A program made the position numbers and the translations under genes. A stretch of 64,000 nucleotides of DNA from Anodontia alba (taxonomy: Eukaryota; Mollusca; Bivalvia; Lucinida; Lucinidae). Positions 23,391 to 33,400 of this stretch are shown here, piece after piece; within the stretch, counting starts at the first letter, position 1, and every line of letters starts with the position of its first letter. The DNA is taken from NCBI GenBank assembly GCA_964016985.1, contig OZ024833.1:65977712-66041711 (forward strand). Direction: 5' to 3'. A model generated the notes under the pieces. That model was not told the origin of the DNA, did not search any database, and saw only the letters and a list, made by a program, of their open reading frames with translations.

Positions 23391-23749
23391 ACGTAAACGT
23401 CTAAGTACGGGCGCCAATTTTGTTCATGCTTACATAGAGATATGGGACAAGGGTATACTAAAGTTTAATAAATTTTCAATGTAACAGGTAAAAAAAGAAC
23501 AACAATGTGATTCTTTAATGTTTGCTTTTATTAAGTTTTATGAAATTTCTTGATTGAAATGAAAATAAAATAGACATTAATCTGCTTATAACACAGTTTG
23601 TTATAAGATTTTTTATATTTGCCGGGATCGTCACAAACCGACGTACCAGCAAATATAAAACGTCCTTAGTGAGCTAATCGAATAGTCTACCATATATAAA
23701 AATTCAAAGCTATATTAAGAGACCGGCGCGATTCGCGCGCCGGTCAACG
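23391..23749. other. Unassigned insert between P units
   Basis: AT-rich. It includes the short inverted pair ATATTTGC...GCAAATAT near 23615-23660 and CCGGCGCG...CGCGCCGG at 23722-23745. Confidence 0.4.
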
Positions 23750-24045
23750 AAACCTGGTCAGATCGGATCATTTGTCCCCTTGATTATTAAAAAAGCCTAT
23801 ATTTGACTTTATCATCAGTATATCTCATTTCGTTTTGATCGGATCATCTTGAAATTTGCAGATGTATTAGGAGGATAAGGATGAAGTCTTGGATGAATTC
23901 GAAAATTGTCCAGATCAAATTATTCATTTTTGAGTCACGTCTTCTTGATTGCTGAAAACGCCTATTTTAGACCTTGTCATAGGCACAACTCCTTCGGGTT
24001 TGATAAGATATTCCTGAACCTTATATATAAGATGGTTGAAACTTG
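23750..24045. repeat. Array P, diverged units
   Basis: Two degenerate P units (GATCGGATCATCTTGAAATT, GAATTCGAAAATTGTCCAGA). Confidence 0.75.
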
Positions 24046-24101
24046 TTGGACAGTTAGACCATGAGGTGATACAGCGCATATTGTTTTGAAGTTAAACCAC
24101 G

Positions 24102-24482
24102 CCAAAGTTTGATAGATTTATGGATATGTTAAGTAAAGTATACCAAAGTTTGATAGATTTATGGATATGTTAAGTAAAGTATACCAAAGTTTGATAGATT
24201 TATGGATCTGTTAAGTAAAGTATACCAAAGTTTGATAGATGTGTGGATATGTTTAGTAAAGTATACCAAAGTTTGATAGATTTATGGATATGTTAAGGAT
24301 TTATGGATATGTTAAGTAAAGTATACCAAAGTTTGATAGATTTATGGATATGTTAAGTAAAGTATACCAAAGTTTGATAGATTTATGAATATGTTAAGTA
24401 AAGTATACCAAAGTTTGATAGATGTATGGATATGTTAAGTAGAGTATACCAAAGTTGGATAGATTTATGGATATGTTAAGAA
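24102..24482. repeat. 41-bp tandem array R
   Basis: About nine near-identical units begin CCAAAGTTTGATAGATTTAT. Starts fall at 24102, 24143, 24184, 24225 and 24266, then one truncated step, then 24325 onward. Low divergence suggests recent expansion. Confidence 0.95.
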
Positions 24483-24599
24483 TCATGTCCTCCAGATAAA
24501 TGAATGTCATAGTCACTGAGTGACCTTCACCTACTTTTCAGCACAGGTGAGCGCTAAGGACTATCATGGTCCTCTTGTTTTTGTTTTTTGTTGTTTTTT

Positions 24600-25300
24600 T
24601 TTTTCTTATTTTTTCCAGAAAAGTGGTTTTGATATTTGATGCAAATTGTCCCTTGTGGAGACAAGTTGCATGAAATGCCAAAGCCTTTTTTCTAGAGAAA
24701 AGAAATAAGAAAAAAAAGAATCAGATTGTTGTCTGCTGAACCTGCCCAGAGACTGCGGAATGGCTTAAAAATCGATGAAATAAACACAAATTCCAGTGTT
24801 AGGAATTAAATTTTATTAACTGCAAAAGTATCCATATTTGAAAAAGAAATATAAACTTGTATTCTATAAAAGAAACTAAAGTCAAGCCACTTCTGTTAAC
24901 ACTTTGCATGCCGGGTAAATATTTCAGCAGACGATATATTGAAATATTTCTTTATTTTTCCTAAAAAACAGGATTTGACAAATCTTGTTTTCTTGGAGAA
25001 ATAAGTAAAAGATTTGAAAATGGCTGCTGATTATTTTACCCAGAGTGCTGAGTGTTAAAGCCCATATCTGTTGAGCAAAAACTTGTCTTAAGAGGCCAAA
25101 AAATCAATAACGCTAAGCATGCTGGGTAAAATTTTCAGTAGACGACATACTGAAATGTTTTTCTTATTTCTCCCGGTAAACAGGATCTGACATTTTATGC
25201 CGACTGTCTCCATTCCAGAAAACAGGATTTAACATTTCATGCAAACTTTTGTTTCCAGTTGAGACAATTTGCATAAAATGTCAAATCCTGTTGTGTGGCC
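24600..25300. repeat. Three E elements in series (E6, E7, E8)
   Basis: E6 lies at 24600-24768, E7 at 24896-25058 and E8 from about 25109. All have the GCAGACGA and GTCTGCTGA ends and the arm CAGGATTTGACA. E8 runs into D1. Confidence 0.7.
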
Positions 25301-25310
25301 TGGAGCTTGT

Positions 25311-25524
25311 TTAACCCTGATCCTGCTGAACCCGGATATGCCTGGTCTTTGCAAGCAGCGCAAATCCAGATCAGTTGGCTTCTGCAGAAGCCAACTGATC
25401 TGGATCTGCACTGTTTGTCATTCAGTATGTGAATTTGTATCAACAATCTCGATCAAGCAATCTAATTGGCTGATAACTAGAAGTGGGCGTGGCATCTTGA
25501 TTCATTCAGCATGACAAAGGTTAA
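25311..25524. mobile_element. piggyBac-type MITE D, copy D1
   Basis: Family D copies run TTAA to TTAA and have inverted ends like TTAACCCTTGTCATGCTGAA. One side holds a hairpin with the arm GTGTAGATCCAGATCAGTTG; the other holds AATCTGATTGGCTG and AGTGGGCGTGGCATC. A TTAA target plus ends starting CCC is the piggyBac superfamily pattern. No transposase is present. Confidence 0.8.
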
Positions 25525-25585
25525 GATAAGTTTAACTGCATTACAGGGATTTTTATACCAATTAAGGTAAATGGCTATGCCTCGA

Positions 25586-25860
25586 CATCACAAAAACACG
25601 CCTATATGTTGACCCCCTTAAAACCCACTTTTATATAGTAAAACTGGGGTTTACAGGGGTATACATTATTTTTCTTATTTCTGCTCAAAAACAGAGATTG
25701 TGGGTACTCGTTAGAAGCGCCTTGCCAAGGCGGTTCTAACGAGTACCTACAATCTATGTTTTGCGCAGAAATATGAAAAATATCAGAATCTTTATCTGAA
25801 AATTTTCATTGTTTGGAGGTGAAATTTTCAGTATATTTGAATAGCCGTGTTTTCGTAATG
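25586..25860 (+). mobile_element. Foldback element A, copy A11
   Basis: Full-length copy with tip GCGCCTTGCCAAGGCGGTTC, slightly mismatched. Confidence 0.9.
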
Positions 25861-26194
25861 AAGACAGAGAAATCTAGCCTTTCAAGATTTGCCTCCCAAA
25901 TCAAAGAAAGACAACTCCAGCAGAAAAACTGATTGGCATTTTACATCCCTTTCAACATTATTTTAGTCATATCGAGATGATAGAAGGGTGACAATGAAAG
26001 GCTCTGTGCAATGAACCACCATTCAGACATGAGCTGAATTCCAATCCTAAGTCCGGAGCATTACCCACCTAGCCACTCAGAGGAGCTTCTCTGGCAGAAA
26101 AAAGTTCCCTTAAAAACACATTAGAAATTTGAAAAGATATGTGTGCTTTTAGGAACGTTGCAAAATATGCATGTGTCACATACAAGAATAATAG

Positions 26195-26407
26195 TTAACC
26201 CTTCTCTTGCTGAACAAGACATGTCCTGATTTAACAAACAGTGTAGATCCAGATCAGTTGGCTTCTTCAGAAGCCAACTGATCTGGATCTGCACTGTTTG
26301 TCATTAAATATGTGAATTTCTATTAAAAACCCACATCAAGTAATCTGATTGGCTGGGGATTAAAAGTGGGTGTGTCATCCCAATTTATTCAGCATGACAA
26401 GGGTTAA
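26195..26407. mobile_element. piggyBac-type MITE D, copy D2
   Basis: TTAA-flanked, well-preserved copy of about 210 bp. The hairpin tip GGCTTCTTCAGAAGCC is perfect. Confidence 0.88.
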
Positions 26408-26462
26408 TATGACATTAGGAATTTTATGTTAACTTTTATATTTACCATGAACGCATAGATTT

Positions 26463-26600
26463 GGTTTGGTGTTTAATGGCCCAGTCAACACTATTAAGGT
26501 CATGTTAAGCTAGTCAGTTTACCTAATCACCCTATTTCTGGGCAGGCTTAGTCCTCTAAGTGGTTAATCAGTACTTGTGCAGGCTTTTTTGCCAGAAATC
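26463..26600 (-). repeat. SINE F, partial copy F6
   Basis: Left part of F only: GGTTTGGTGTTTAATGGCCC, CAGTCAACACTATTAAGG and GTCCTCTAAGTGGTTAA. Confidence 0.6.
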
Positions 26601-26965
26601 AAGGCATTAGGAATGTCACAGAATGTATGCTGTAGTTTTAATACACCATTAGGAATGTTGCTGATGTAACGCTAGGAAAATACCAAAATTTAATACACCA
26701 ATAGTACCACACATATACCATTAGGAATATGGCAAATTAAATTCACCATTAGGAATGTTGCAGATATACCACCTGGAATGTAGCAAATTTAATACACCAT
26801 TTATAGGAATGTTGCAAATGTAATGTTAGGAATATGGCAAAAAATATAATCTACTATTAATGTCACAGATGTCCCATTAGGAATATGGCAAATTTAATCT
26901 GCCGTTTATGGCACAGATGAACCATTAGGAATATGGCAAACTTAACACATAAGGAAGTAAAGCAA
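26600..26965. repeat. Degenerate minisatellite (CCATTAGGAATATGGCAAAT)
   Basis: The phrase CATTAGGAAT recurs about eight times with GTTGCAGAT or ATGGCAAATT following, at irregular spacing of roughly 35-70 bases. Confidence 0.75.
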
Positions 26966-27002
26966 TGTTCCTAATCAGAATATTTATCTCCAATGGATGC
27001 TC

Positions 27003-27266
27003 TGGGCCCAGATTTCAAAACTAATGATGTCATTAGTTAATGCATCATTGATTATTAAATATGGCATATATGCTAATACTTTTGCTGAAAAAAAATGTGA
27101 GTAGCTTTTGCATTTGCAAAAGCTACTCACATTTTTTCAGCAAAAAAAAAAAAAAAAAAAAAACAACAAAAAAACTGTGAATTATATAGTGTACTTACTA
27201 GAGCAGTTAACATTTTGACCACTAAAGAGCTTGTTAAGCTAACCATGCTTTTAACAACTAGGCCCA
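27003..27266. mobile_element. MITE M, copy M1
   Basis: Ends with TGGGCCCAGATTTCAAA and TTTAACAACTAGGCCCA inverted. The centre has GTGAGTAGCTTTTGCA facing TGCAAAAGCTACTCAC, then an A run. Confidence 0.75.
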
Positions 27267-27541
27267 GGATCTTCACTGTTTGTATTTACCCAAAAGACAC
27301 CTTTTTTCATGTCGCAGCTCAATAAATATTAATATTATAAAACAATATTTCACTGTTGTTTCTTATCTACACATAACAACAAAACTTTTAATTAAATTTT
27401 ATTTGGGCTTCAAACATAAACATAATTTATAGATTCAGATCATTCTGCACATCTGCAGTCTTGTCAAGGCCTCGTTCAGTTACTAACTTATTGACAGTCT
27501 ACAGTATCAAATGACTTGATATATATGGTAGATTTTAGACC

Positions 27542-27765
27542 ATTTTTACAAGGGAGTCAACTTTTGTGACTTTGTTTAGATATTCTGCACATCATACCCT
27601 CTTCTGAAAAGGGTTTACTCTAAAGGGAGAGAATTTTCTCCAAATTAAAGGGGAACAAATTCTTTCCTTTTATAGTAGGCCCTTTTTCAGAAGGGTCTAT
27701 TCTTAAAGGAAAAAAAAATGCTCCAAAGGAGAGCAAATTCTTTCCTTTTATAGAAGGCCATATTT
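27542..27765. repeat. Foldback element N, copy N5
   Basis: Left end with ACAAGGGAGTCAACTTTT; three successive AAAGAATT/AATTCTTTCC arm pieces suggest an internal duplication of the arm. Confidence 0.65.
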
Positions 27766-27800
27766 TTTTCATCTACATTTTTTTCTTAAACAACCCTACT

Positions 27801-27988
27801 TTAGCAAAGAGTGCTGTGGACAATGTGAACAAGGCCTAAGTACACATCAAAGGTCCTGTTTAGAATATGCAAATCTACAGGCTGATCTGGAATTTTCCAG
27901 TCTTCATATGCCACAAAGACACCATTCCACACAGTCTTTGGCTCATTTACTAGTGGTGAGCAAGAAGCTGAGCTCATCTCCAACATAG
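27801..27988 (-). CDS. Unassigned coding-like open frame
   Basis: Open minus-strand frame of 61 codons with ordinary-looking codon use (for example KTVWNGVFVAYEDWKIP) and a stop at 27801. Its upstream edge abuts the tail of a SINE F fragment, with AG just before. Its phase would fit PHGDH exon 10, but a far better terminal exon exists at 30309-30463. I do not recognise a family. It may be a lone exon of another gene, a transposon relic or chance. Confidence 0.25.
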
Positions 27989-27990
27989 CT

Positions 27991-28128
27991 ATGTTTGTGT
28001 TGAGGTTTTACGGCCCAGTCAACCCAATGGGGTCATGTTGAGCATGGTCAGTTTTATCTAACTATACTTTTACAGGATAGATAAGTCCTCAAAGGGGTTA
28101 ACCAGTATTGTGCACATTCTTTGGCCAG
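27991..28128 (-). repeat. SINE F, partial copy F1
   Basis: Starts TGTTTGTGTTGAGGTTTTAC and runs through GGCCCAGTCAACCCAATGGG to ATTGTGCACATTCTTTGGCC. The tRNA-like half is absent, replaced by a B element. Confidence 0.75.
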
Positions 28129-28129
28129 A

Positions 28130-28318
28130 AATATAGAAAAAAGGGAAATTCATATAAATGTTTTTCGTATTTCTCCATGAAAACATTCATATAGAGTAGA
28201 AGCGCCTTGCCAAGGTGCTTCTAATGAGTACCCAATAAGAATGTTTTCATGGAGAAATCAGAAAATATCAGTCCTTTTCACATACAAAATCCACCTTTTC
28301 CCGAGCTATGTTAAATTA
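28130..28318. mobile_element. Foldback element B, copy B2 (diverged)
   Basis: Arms CATGAAAACATTCATATAG and CATGGAGAAATCAG; tip GAAGCGCCTTGCCAAGGTGCTTC. Confidence 0.7.
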
Positions 28319-28424
28319 CTAGTGTTGAGCAAAGTTTGAGATGTATTTTCTTATTATCAGGCATAGACATACACCAACAGATATCAAATATTAAATCTTT
28401 CTCTAGAGGACTTGCTAAGGAGAT

Positions 28425-28745
28425 TTATTAATAATTCTGGGATAATTTAATTTTCTACATTTTTTTTAACCAAAAAGTACTGATATTTTTCTTATTTCTC
28501 CAAACATATGTTGTGGGTACTCATTAGAAGTGCCTCACTGAGGTGCTTCTAATGAGTATCCACAACATATGTTTTATTGAGAAATAAGAAAAATTATTCC
28601 AGAATAATCATAATTTGGTGATAATTCTGGGAAATTTTTCTCCAGTTCTTCATAAAAATTTATGTTGTGGGTACTCATTAGAGGTGCTAAACAAGGCGCT
28701 GTTTTAATGCAGAAATATTATCCCAAAATTATCATCAAATACTGT
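28425..28745. mobile_element. Two B-type hairpins in one AT-rich frame
   Basis: A complete hairpin (28495-28590) is followed by a second, half-deleted one (28640-28710). Both are bounded by ATAATTCTGGGATAAT-type inverted words, the same frame as B8 at 34785. Confidence 0.7.
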
Positions 28746-29400
28746 TCCTTAACAAGCCTATGATCTCTCCCCTCCTGCATAAAAATATATCTATATTATA
28801 TAAAATAAATCTCATGTTTTTGCACAGAAACATATATGTACAGCACTATCTTGCATAGAAACAAATATGAAGAACTTTATTGTAGTTTATGTCATACCTG
28901 ATATTAAAATGTGAAAATAAGCACCAGAAGAGTGAGAATTGTCATCCTTGTTTAGCTCAGTGGGATAAATCAATCAGTGAAGTGAAACAAACTGTAAAGT
29001 TTACAGTTTGTAAGCTTCATTTAGGGTGGATGCTAGGAACACGAATGAACGGACGGATGAACAAAAACTTGCCAACCTAAGTCATCCAAGCTAATGCAGG
29101 TGCAACAAAAATCTCATTATTTGGCATAGAAATATTACTTTGAACAGAAATATCAATTTAATTTGCATATTAATGTACAGGATCTAATTATCTTACATTT
29201 GTTTAGCTTTCTTGTATAGAAATTTACATTCCCATATTTATTTGTATGTATTGGGGCAGACAGGCCTGGGCAAACAGTGTAATACCCAGTCCAGTCTGCT
29301 CATTCTGCAACAGACAAGAAAGACACAGATCAGACTGCACAGATATGGACCTTTGTGGTCAGCATACACAATAAGGGCATTTTTCTCATGCTTATCTCAA
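28746..29400. other. No gene recognised
   Basis: AT-rich. A C-type fragment lies at 29265-29345 (GCCTGGGCAAACAGTGTAAT ... CAGATCAGACTGCAC). Confidence 0.35.
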
Positions 29401-29570
29401 ACACTGACATCTCAAACTACTGTTTATTTCAATCAAATAAAGGTAAATATTGGTTAAGTTTATTATATATCCTTCACATTTCAGCTACCTTTAACTGAAA
29501 CCACTGTTATCTCAAACTAAAAATTTTGGTCCCTTGAATTTTGAGATAATGAGAGTTGATTGTACGTGAT

Positions 29571-29751
29571 TTTTTTTTTTTTTTTTTTTTTTTTTTGATT
29601 TGGGTTTTACGGCCCTTTCAAGAATATTTCACTTATATCGAGCCGATCTTTCATCGAAGGTGGGCGAAAACCGGAGAACCGGGAGAAAAACCACCTGACC
29701 ATCCGTAAGCAGAACTTGGCTTTCCCACATATGACCCGAGCCAGGCTCGAT
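29571..29751 (-). mobile_element. SINE G, copy G1, with 13-bp target duplication
   Basis: A T run is followed by ATTTGGGTTTTACGGCCC and CAGAACTTGGCTTTCCCAC. It is flanked on both sides by GATTGTACGTGAT (29558-29570 and 29752-29764). The orientation with the T run first means insertion on the minus strand. It is shorter than G2, so probably 5'-truncated. Confidence 0.85.
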
Positions 29752-29771
29752 GATTGTACGTGATAACTGAG

Positions 29772-29940
29772 GTGATGATTTTGGGATAATTTCTGTTGTT
29801 TCTGCACCAAAACATATCTTGTGGGTACTCATTGGAATCGCCTCGGAGAGGCGATTCCAATCAATACCCACAAGATATGTTTTCATGCACAAATAACAAA
29901 AGTTATCTTTTGATTACACCCTTATGCGGAGCTATGATAA
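29772..29940. mobile_element. Foldback element B, copy B5
   Basis: Hairpin with tip TGGAATCGCCTCGGAGAGGCGATTCCA. Compared with B1, the AAGC has become AATC in one arm, and the partner arm has changed to match. Confidence 0.8.
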
Positions 29941-29944
29941 TAAT

Positions 29945-30265
29945 CTAACACATAGCTCTGGATAAAGCACATTTTTCATCCGTATAGTAATGATAATTTT
30001 TTTTATATCTATAAGAAAGAACCTTTTTCATCCAAACAGTAATGATAATTTTCTTTTTTTCCTCAATAAAGCACATTTTATTTTTCATCCAAAAAGTATG
30101 ATAATTTTCGTTTTTCTTCAAGAAAGCACATTTTTCATCAGAAAAGTAATGATAATTTTTCTTATTTCTCCACAAAAACATGCATTTCGGGTACTCATTT
30201 GAAACGGCACACCAAGGCTCTTCTAATGAGTTACCTACAACATATGTTTTTGTGGTGAAAAAAAG
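29945..30265. mobile_element. Foldback element B, copy B6, with four tandem copies of its flank
   Basis: The segment GCACATTTTTCATCC...AGTAATGATAATTTT is repeated four times with a period of about 52 bases (29960-30165) before the hairpin. It lies just 3' of the PHGDH stop codon, so it may be in the 3' UTR. Confidence 0.8.
30077..30082 (-). promoter_or_regulatory. Possible PHGDH polyadenylation signal
   Basis: AATAAA on the minus strand, about 230 bases after the stop codon and inside B6. This is a motif match only; other AT-rich candidates exist further on. Confidence 0.25.
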
Positions 30266-30308
30266 AAAACTGTTATGTGGTTACCCAACTCTGTTACTAT
30301 GTAACATT

Positions 30309-30463
30309 CTAAAAGTTCATGGCTACTGCGGACTTGACAACTGTGGGAATACTGAATAAAGATGGTGATGGTGTCTCCACACTGACCAAGCCCCACTGTG
30401 AACCATTCGCCTCCGTGGAAATACTGCAGCTAAGGACCACACCACCATTATTACTGGCTAGAC
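30309..30463 (-). CDS. PHGDH: PHGDH exon 11 (last coding exon)
   Basis: The acceptor TTTTCTTTTTGTTAG is strong. Residues 483-532 begin [11 protein letters not shown] after Gly482, which is split across the intron (phase 1). The end is KSAVAMNF then TAG. It aligns without gaps in position to the human GLLAEAGVRLLS...W...HF tail, including the Trp of SQWGL. Confidence 0.92.
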
Positions 30464-33400
30464 CTAACAAAAAGAAAAATAAAAGGAAATGAAAGTGAAA
30501 ACTATGATAGTGATACAGATAAGAAAAGTAATGTGTAAAAAAACAATAGTTTCCTTTTTTCCCACAAAAAAATATGGGTACTAATTAAAAAGATCTCACA
30601 GTACAATAATATCTATACGCACAAGATGATGATGTTAATTTGGTAACGTCCCTTTTAACATTACTGAAGTCATATCCGGACAACAGAAGGATGATAATGA
30701 AACATTATGAAAACACGCCTATTCAAATACATTTAAAATTTCACCATCACAAACTGCAAGTTTTCAGATAAAAAATCTCATATTTTTCATGTTTCTGCTC
30801 AAAACATAGATTGTGGGTACTCATTAGAAATGCCTCAGTGAGGTGGTTTGTTTGAGGTTTTATGGCCCAGTCAACCCAATGGGTCAACAATGAGGTGGTT
30901 CTAATGAGTACCCACAATCTATGTTTTTGAGCAGAAATAAGAAAAATAATGTATATCCCTGTAAACCCCGGTTTTACTATATAAAAGTGGGGTTCAAGGG
31001 GGTAAAAATTATATAGGTATGTTTTCATGATGTGCTCTAGATCTGTGCCCTGAAGCACCATACAGTCCCGAGTTGGTCCGTATCCAGTGGGATTCAATCC
31101 CAGGACCTTGTAATCCCAAATCGGGATCGCTAACTACTCCATCACCTGGACTCTTTTAAAACTATCATAGCATTACAGATAAGATAAAGAATGGGTAAAA
31201 CAATAATTTTCTGTTCTCCATTAGTAATATATTTAGAAGTATAGTCGACTCTCGTTATCTCGAAATCCAAGGGCCCTCTGAAATATTTCGAGGTATCTGT
31301 ACCTCGACGTATCAGATTTGCAGAACTGAGGAAAAAATAAATCGAACAACCACATTTCACAAATCAATATGTAATTTGACTCCTGAAGTTAGATATATAT
31401 TGGAAATATTGTGGAAAAGAGAAGAAACTGCTCCTTTGGAGTAATTCATTCCTTTAAGAGAAGCTCCCAAAGAAAAGGGAGTTATTTCTCTTGTCCGAGG
31501 TTGTATCCACTCCACTTAGAATAAAATATGTCAAACTTGACTCAAAACATCATGAGCAAACAGCATTGTTTATGAGTGCAGAATACTACTATTCTTTAAC
31601 CCTTCTCTTGCTGAACACAACATGCCCTGTCTCAGCAAACAGTGTAGATCAAGATCAGTTGGCTTCTTTAGAAGCCAACTGATCTGGATCTGCACTGTTT
31701 GCCATTCAGTATTTGAATTTGTATCAACAACCTAGATTAAGTAAACTGATTGGCTGAAAATTAGAAGTGGGCATGGCATCTTAATTTATTCAGCATGACA
31801 AGGGTTAAAATATAAAAATTTTTACTGTAACATAGCTGCAGATAAGGATTTTTTTTTAATCCAAAATGTTCATAACATTTTTATTTCTCCACAAAAAAGT
31901 ACATTGTAGGTACTATCAGAAGCCATTCAGCATCTGAAGCACTTCAAATGATTTCACACAACATATAGTTTTTGGAGAAATAGGAAAATTAATTAGAACT
32001 AGAAATCCTAATTATCTAGGGGTAGGAGTAAACTATTAAAAATATTTCAGATCTTAAGGAGACTGGGTACACTTGGTAGATTTATCTGCCATTTTGAGAC
32101 CGGCACAGTGGCTCAGTGGTAGAGTGTCTGCTTTGTGACCGGGAGGTTGCAAGTTCGATCCCCAACTGGGTCATACCAAAGACTTTAAAAATGGTACTAG
32201 CTGCTCTTTCGCTTGGTGCTCAGCATTAAGAAAGTAGAGCTAGAACTGATCAGCTCAGTGTCAGTATAATGTGCCTGGGTGGACTATCATGTCAAAGTGT
32301 CTGTGGCGTGATATTTCAGTAAGGCAGCACTCTAAAAGTGAGCACTGACCTCCCTGCCACATCCAGACAACGTCGCGATATGACTGAAAGATTGTTGAAA
32401 GCGATGTTAAGCCAAAATCAAGCAAACAGACTGCCATTTTGTACAAGGGAAACAACTTTTGTGACTTCTCGTTTGCTTTTCTGCACACCAAGTCCCTTCC
32501 GAAAAGGGGTCTGCTCTAAAAGGAAAGAATCCCCAAGGGATGCAAATTCTTTCCTTTCAGAGTAGACCCCATTTCAGAAGGGAGGCAAAAACAATTTGAC
32601 AGAGTTGCCTCCCTTATAAGTGTATCAATGCCCTTTAACATAACACTAGAAGAAAATAAATCTTTAGGCTTTTCAATCTAGCATACCTGTAACAGATGTA
32701 AGGAGTTGCTTGTCAGCTTTGGCTTGGAACATGATCACATGACCCATCAGAGAGGCGGGGCTTGAGAAGCCACACCCATCCACACTGACTAGGAGAGCCT
32801 GACCACCGGAGGTAGTACCAGAAAGAGATAAGCCATTAGATAAGGAAACACTGACTAGATTCACATAAGGAGGTGGGGCCTCTGCTTCATACTTGCTTTC
32901 AACCTGGAACAGAAAAAATACAAGAACAGTGCTTCCAGAGGAAAACAGACCCTCACACCTCACCCACTGAATTTGTTCAAGAGGTATTGCACAGACAAGA
33001 AAGTATTACAGAATTTTCAGTTTTTCTACTGCTGTGACCTTGAAAATTAGGTCAAGGTCATCAAAATCTAATTGGTTCTTTGTTATGTCCCAACTATATA
33101 TATCCATGAAAATTTGGTGAGCATCTAACCACTGGTTCACAAAATATTGTGCAGACAAGAAAGTGTCATGCCAACACCAACGGGATCCATACCAAAAACA
33201 TGTTCCCTTCTCTTTAGGTGGTGGGACATAACACTCTGAAACTAAAAGCATTGCAGACACTGCCATAGCAACAGATAAGAGGGGGTATCCACATAATATT
33301 TTATTTATTTCTCTACTAAAACATATGTTGTGGGTACTCATTGGAAGTGCCTCACCCAGGTGCTTCCAATGAGTACCCTCAACCTATGTTTTTGTGGAGA

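Noticed and set aside
24102..24482. CRISPR-like regular repeat
   Set aside because: The 41-bp units are directly tandem with no unique spacers, and the genome is animal.
27801..27986. Candidate PHGDH terminal exon
   Set aside because: Phase fits, but 30309-30463 has a strong polypyrimidine acceptor, the right length and clear similarity to the PHGDH C-terminus, including GGVVLS and SQWG.
32107..32165. Possible functional tRNA gene (A and B boxes)
   Set aside because: It is the head of SINE H, with body, tail and target duplication; no good anticodon and acceptor stem.
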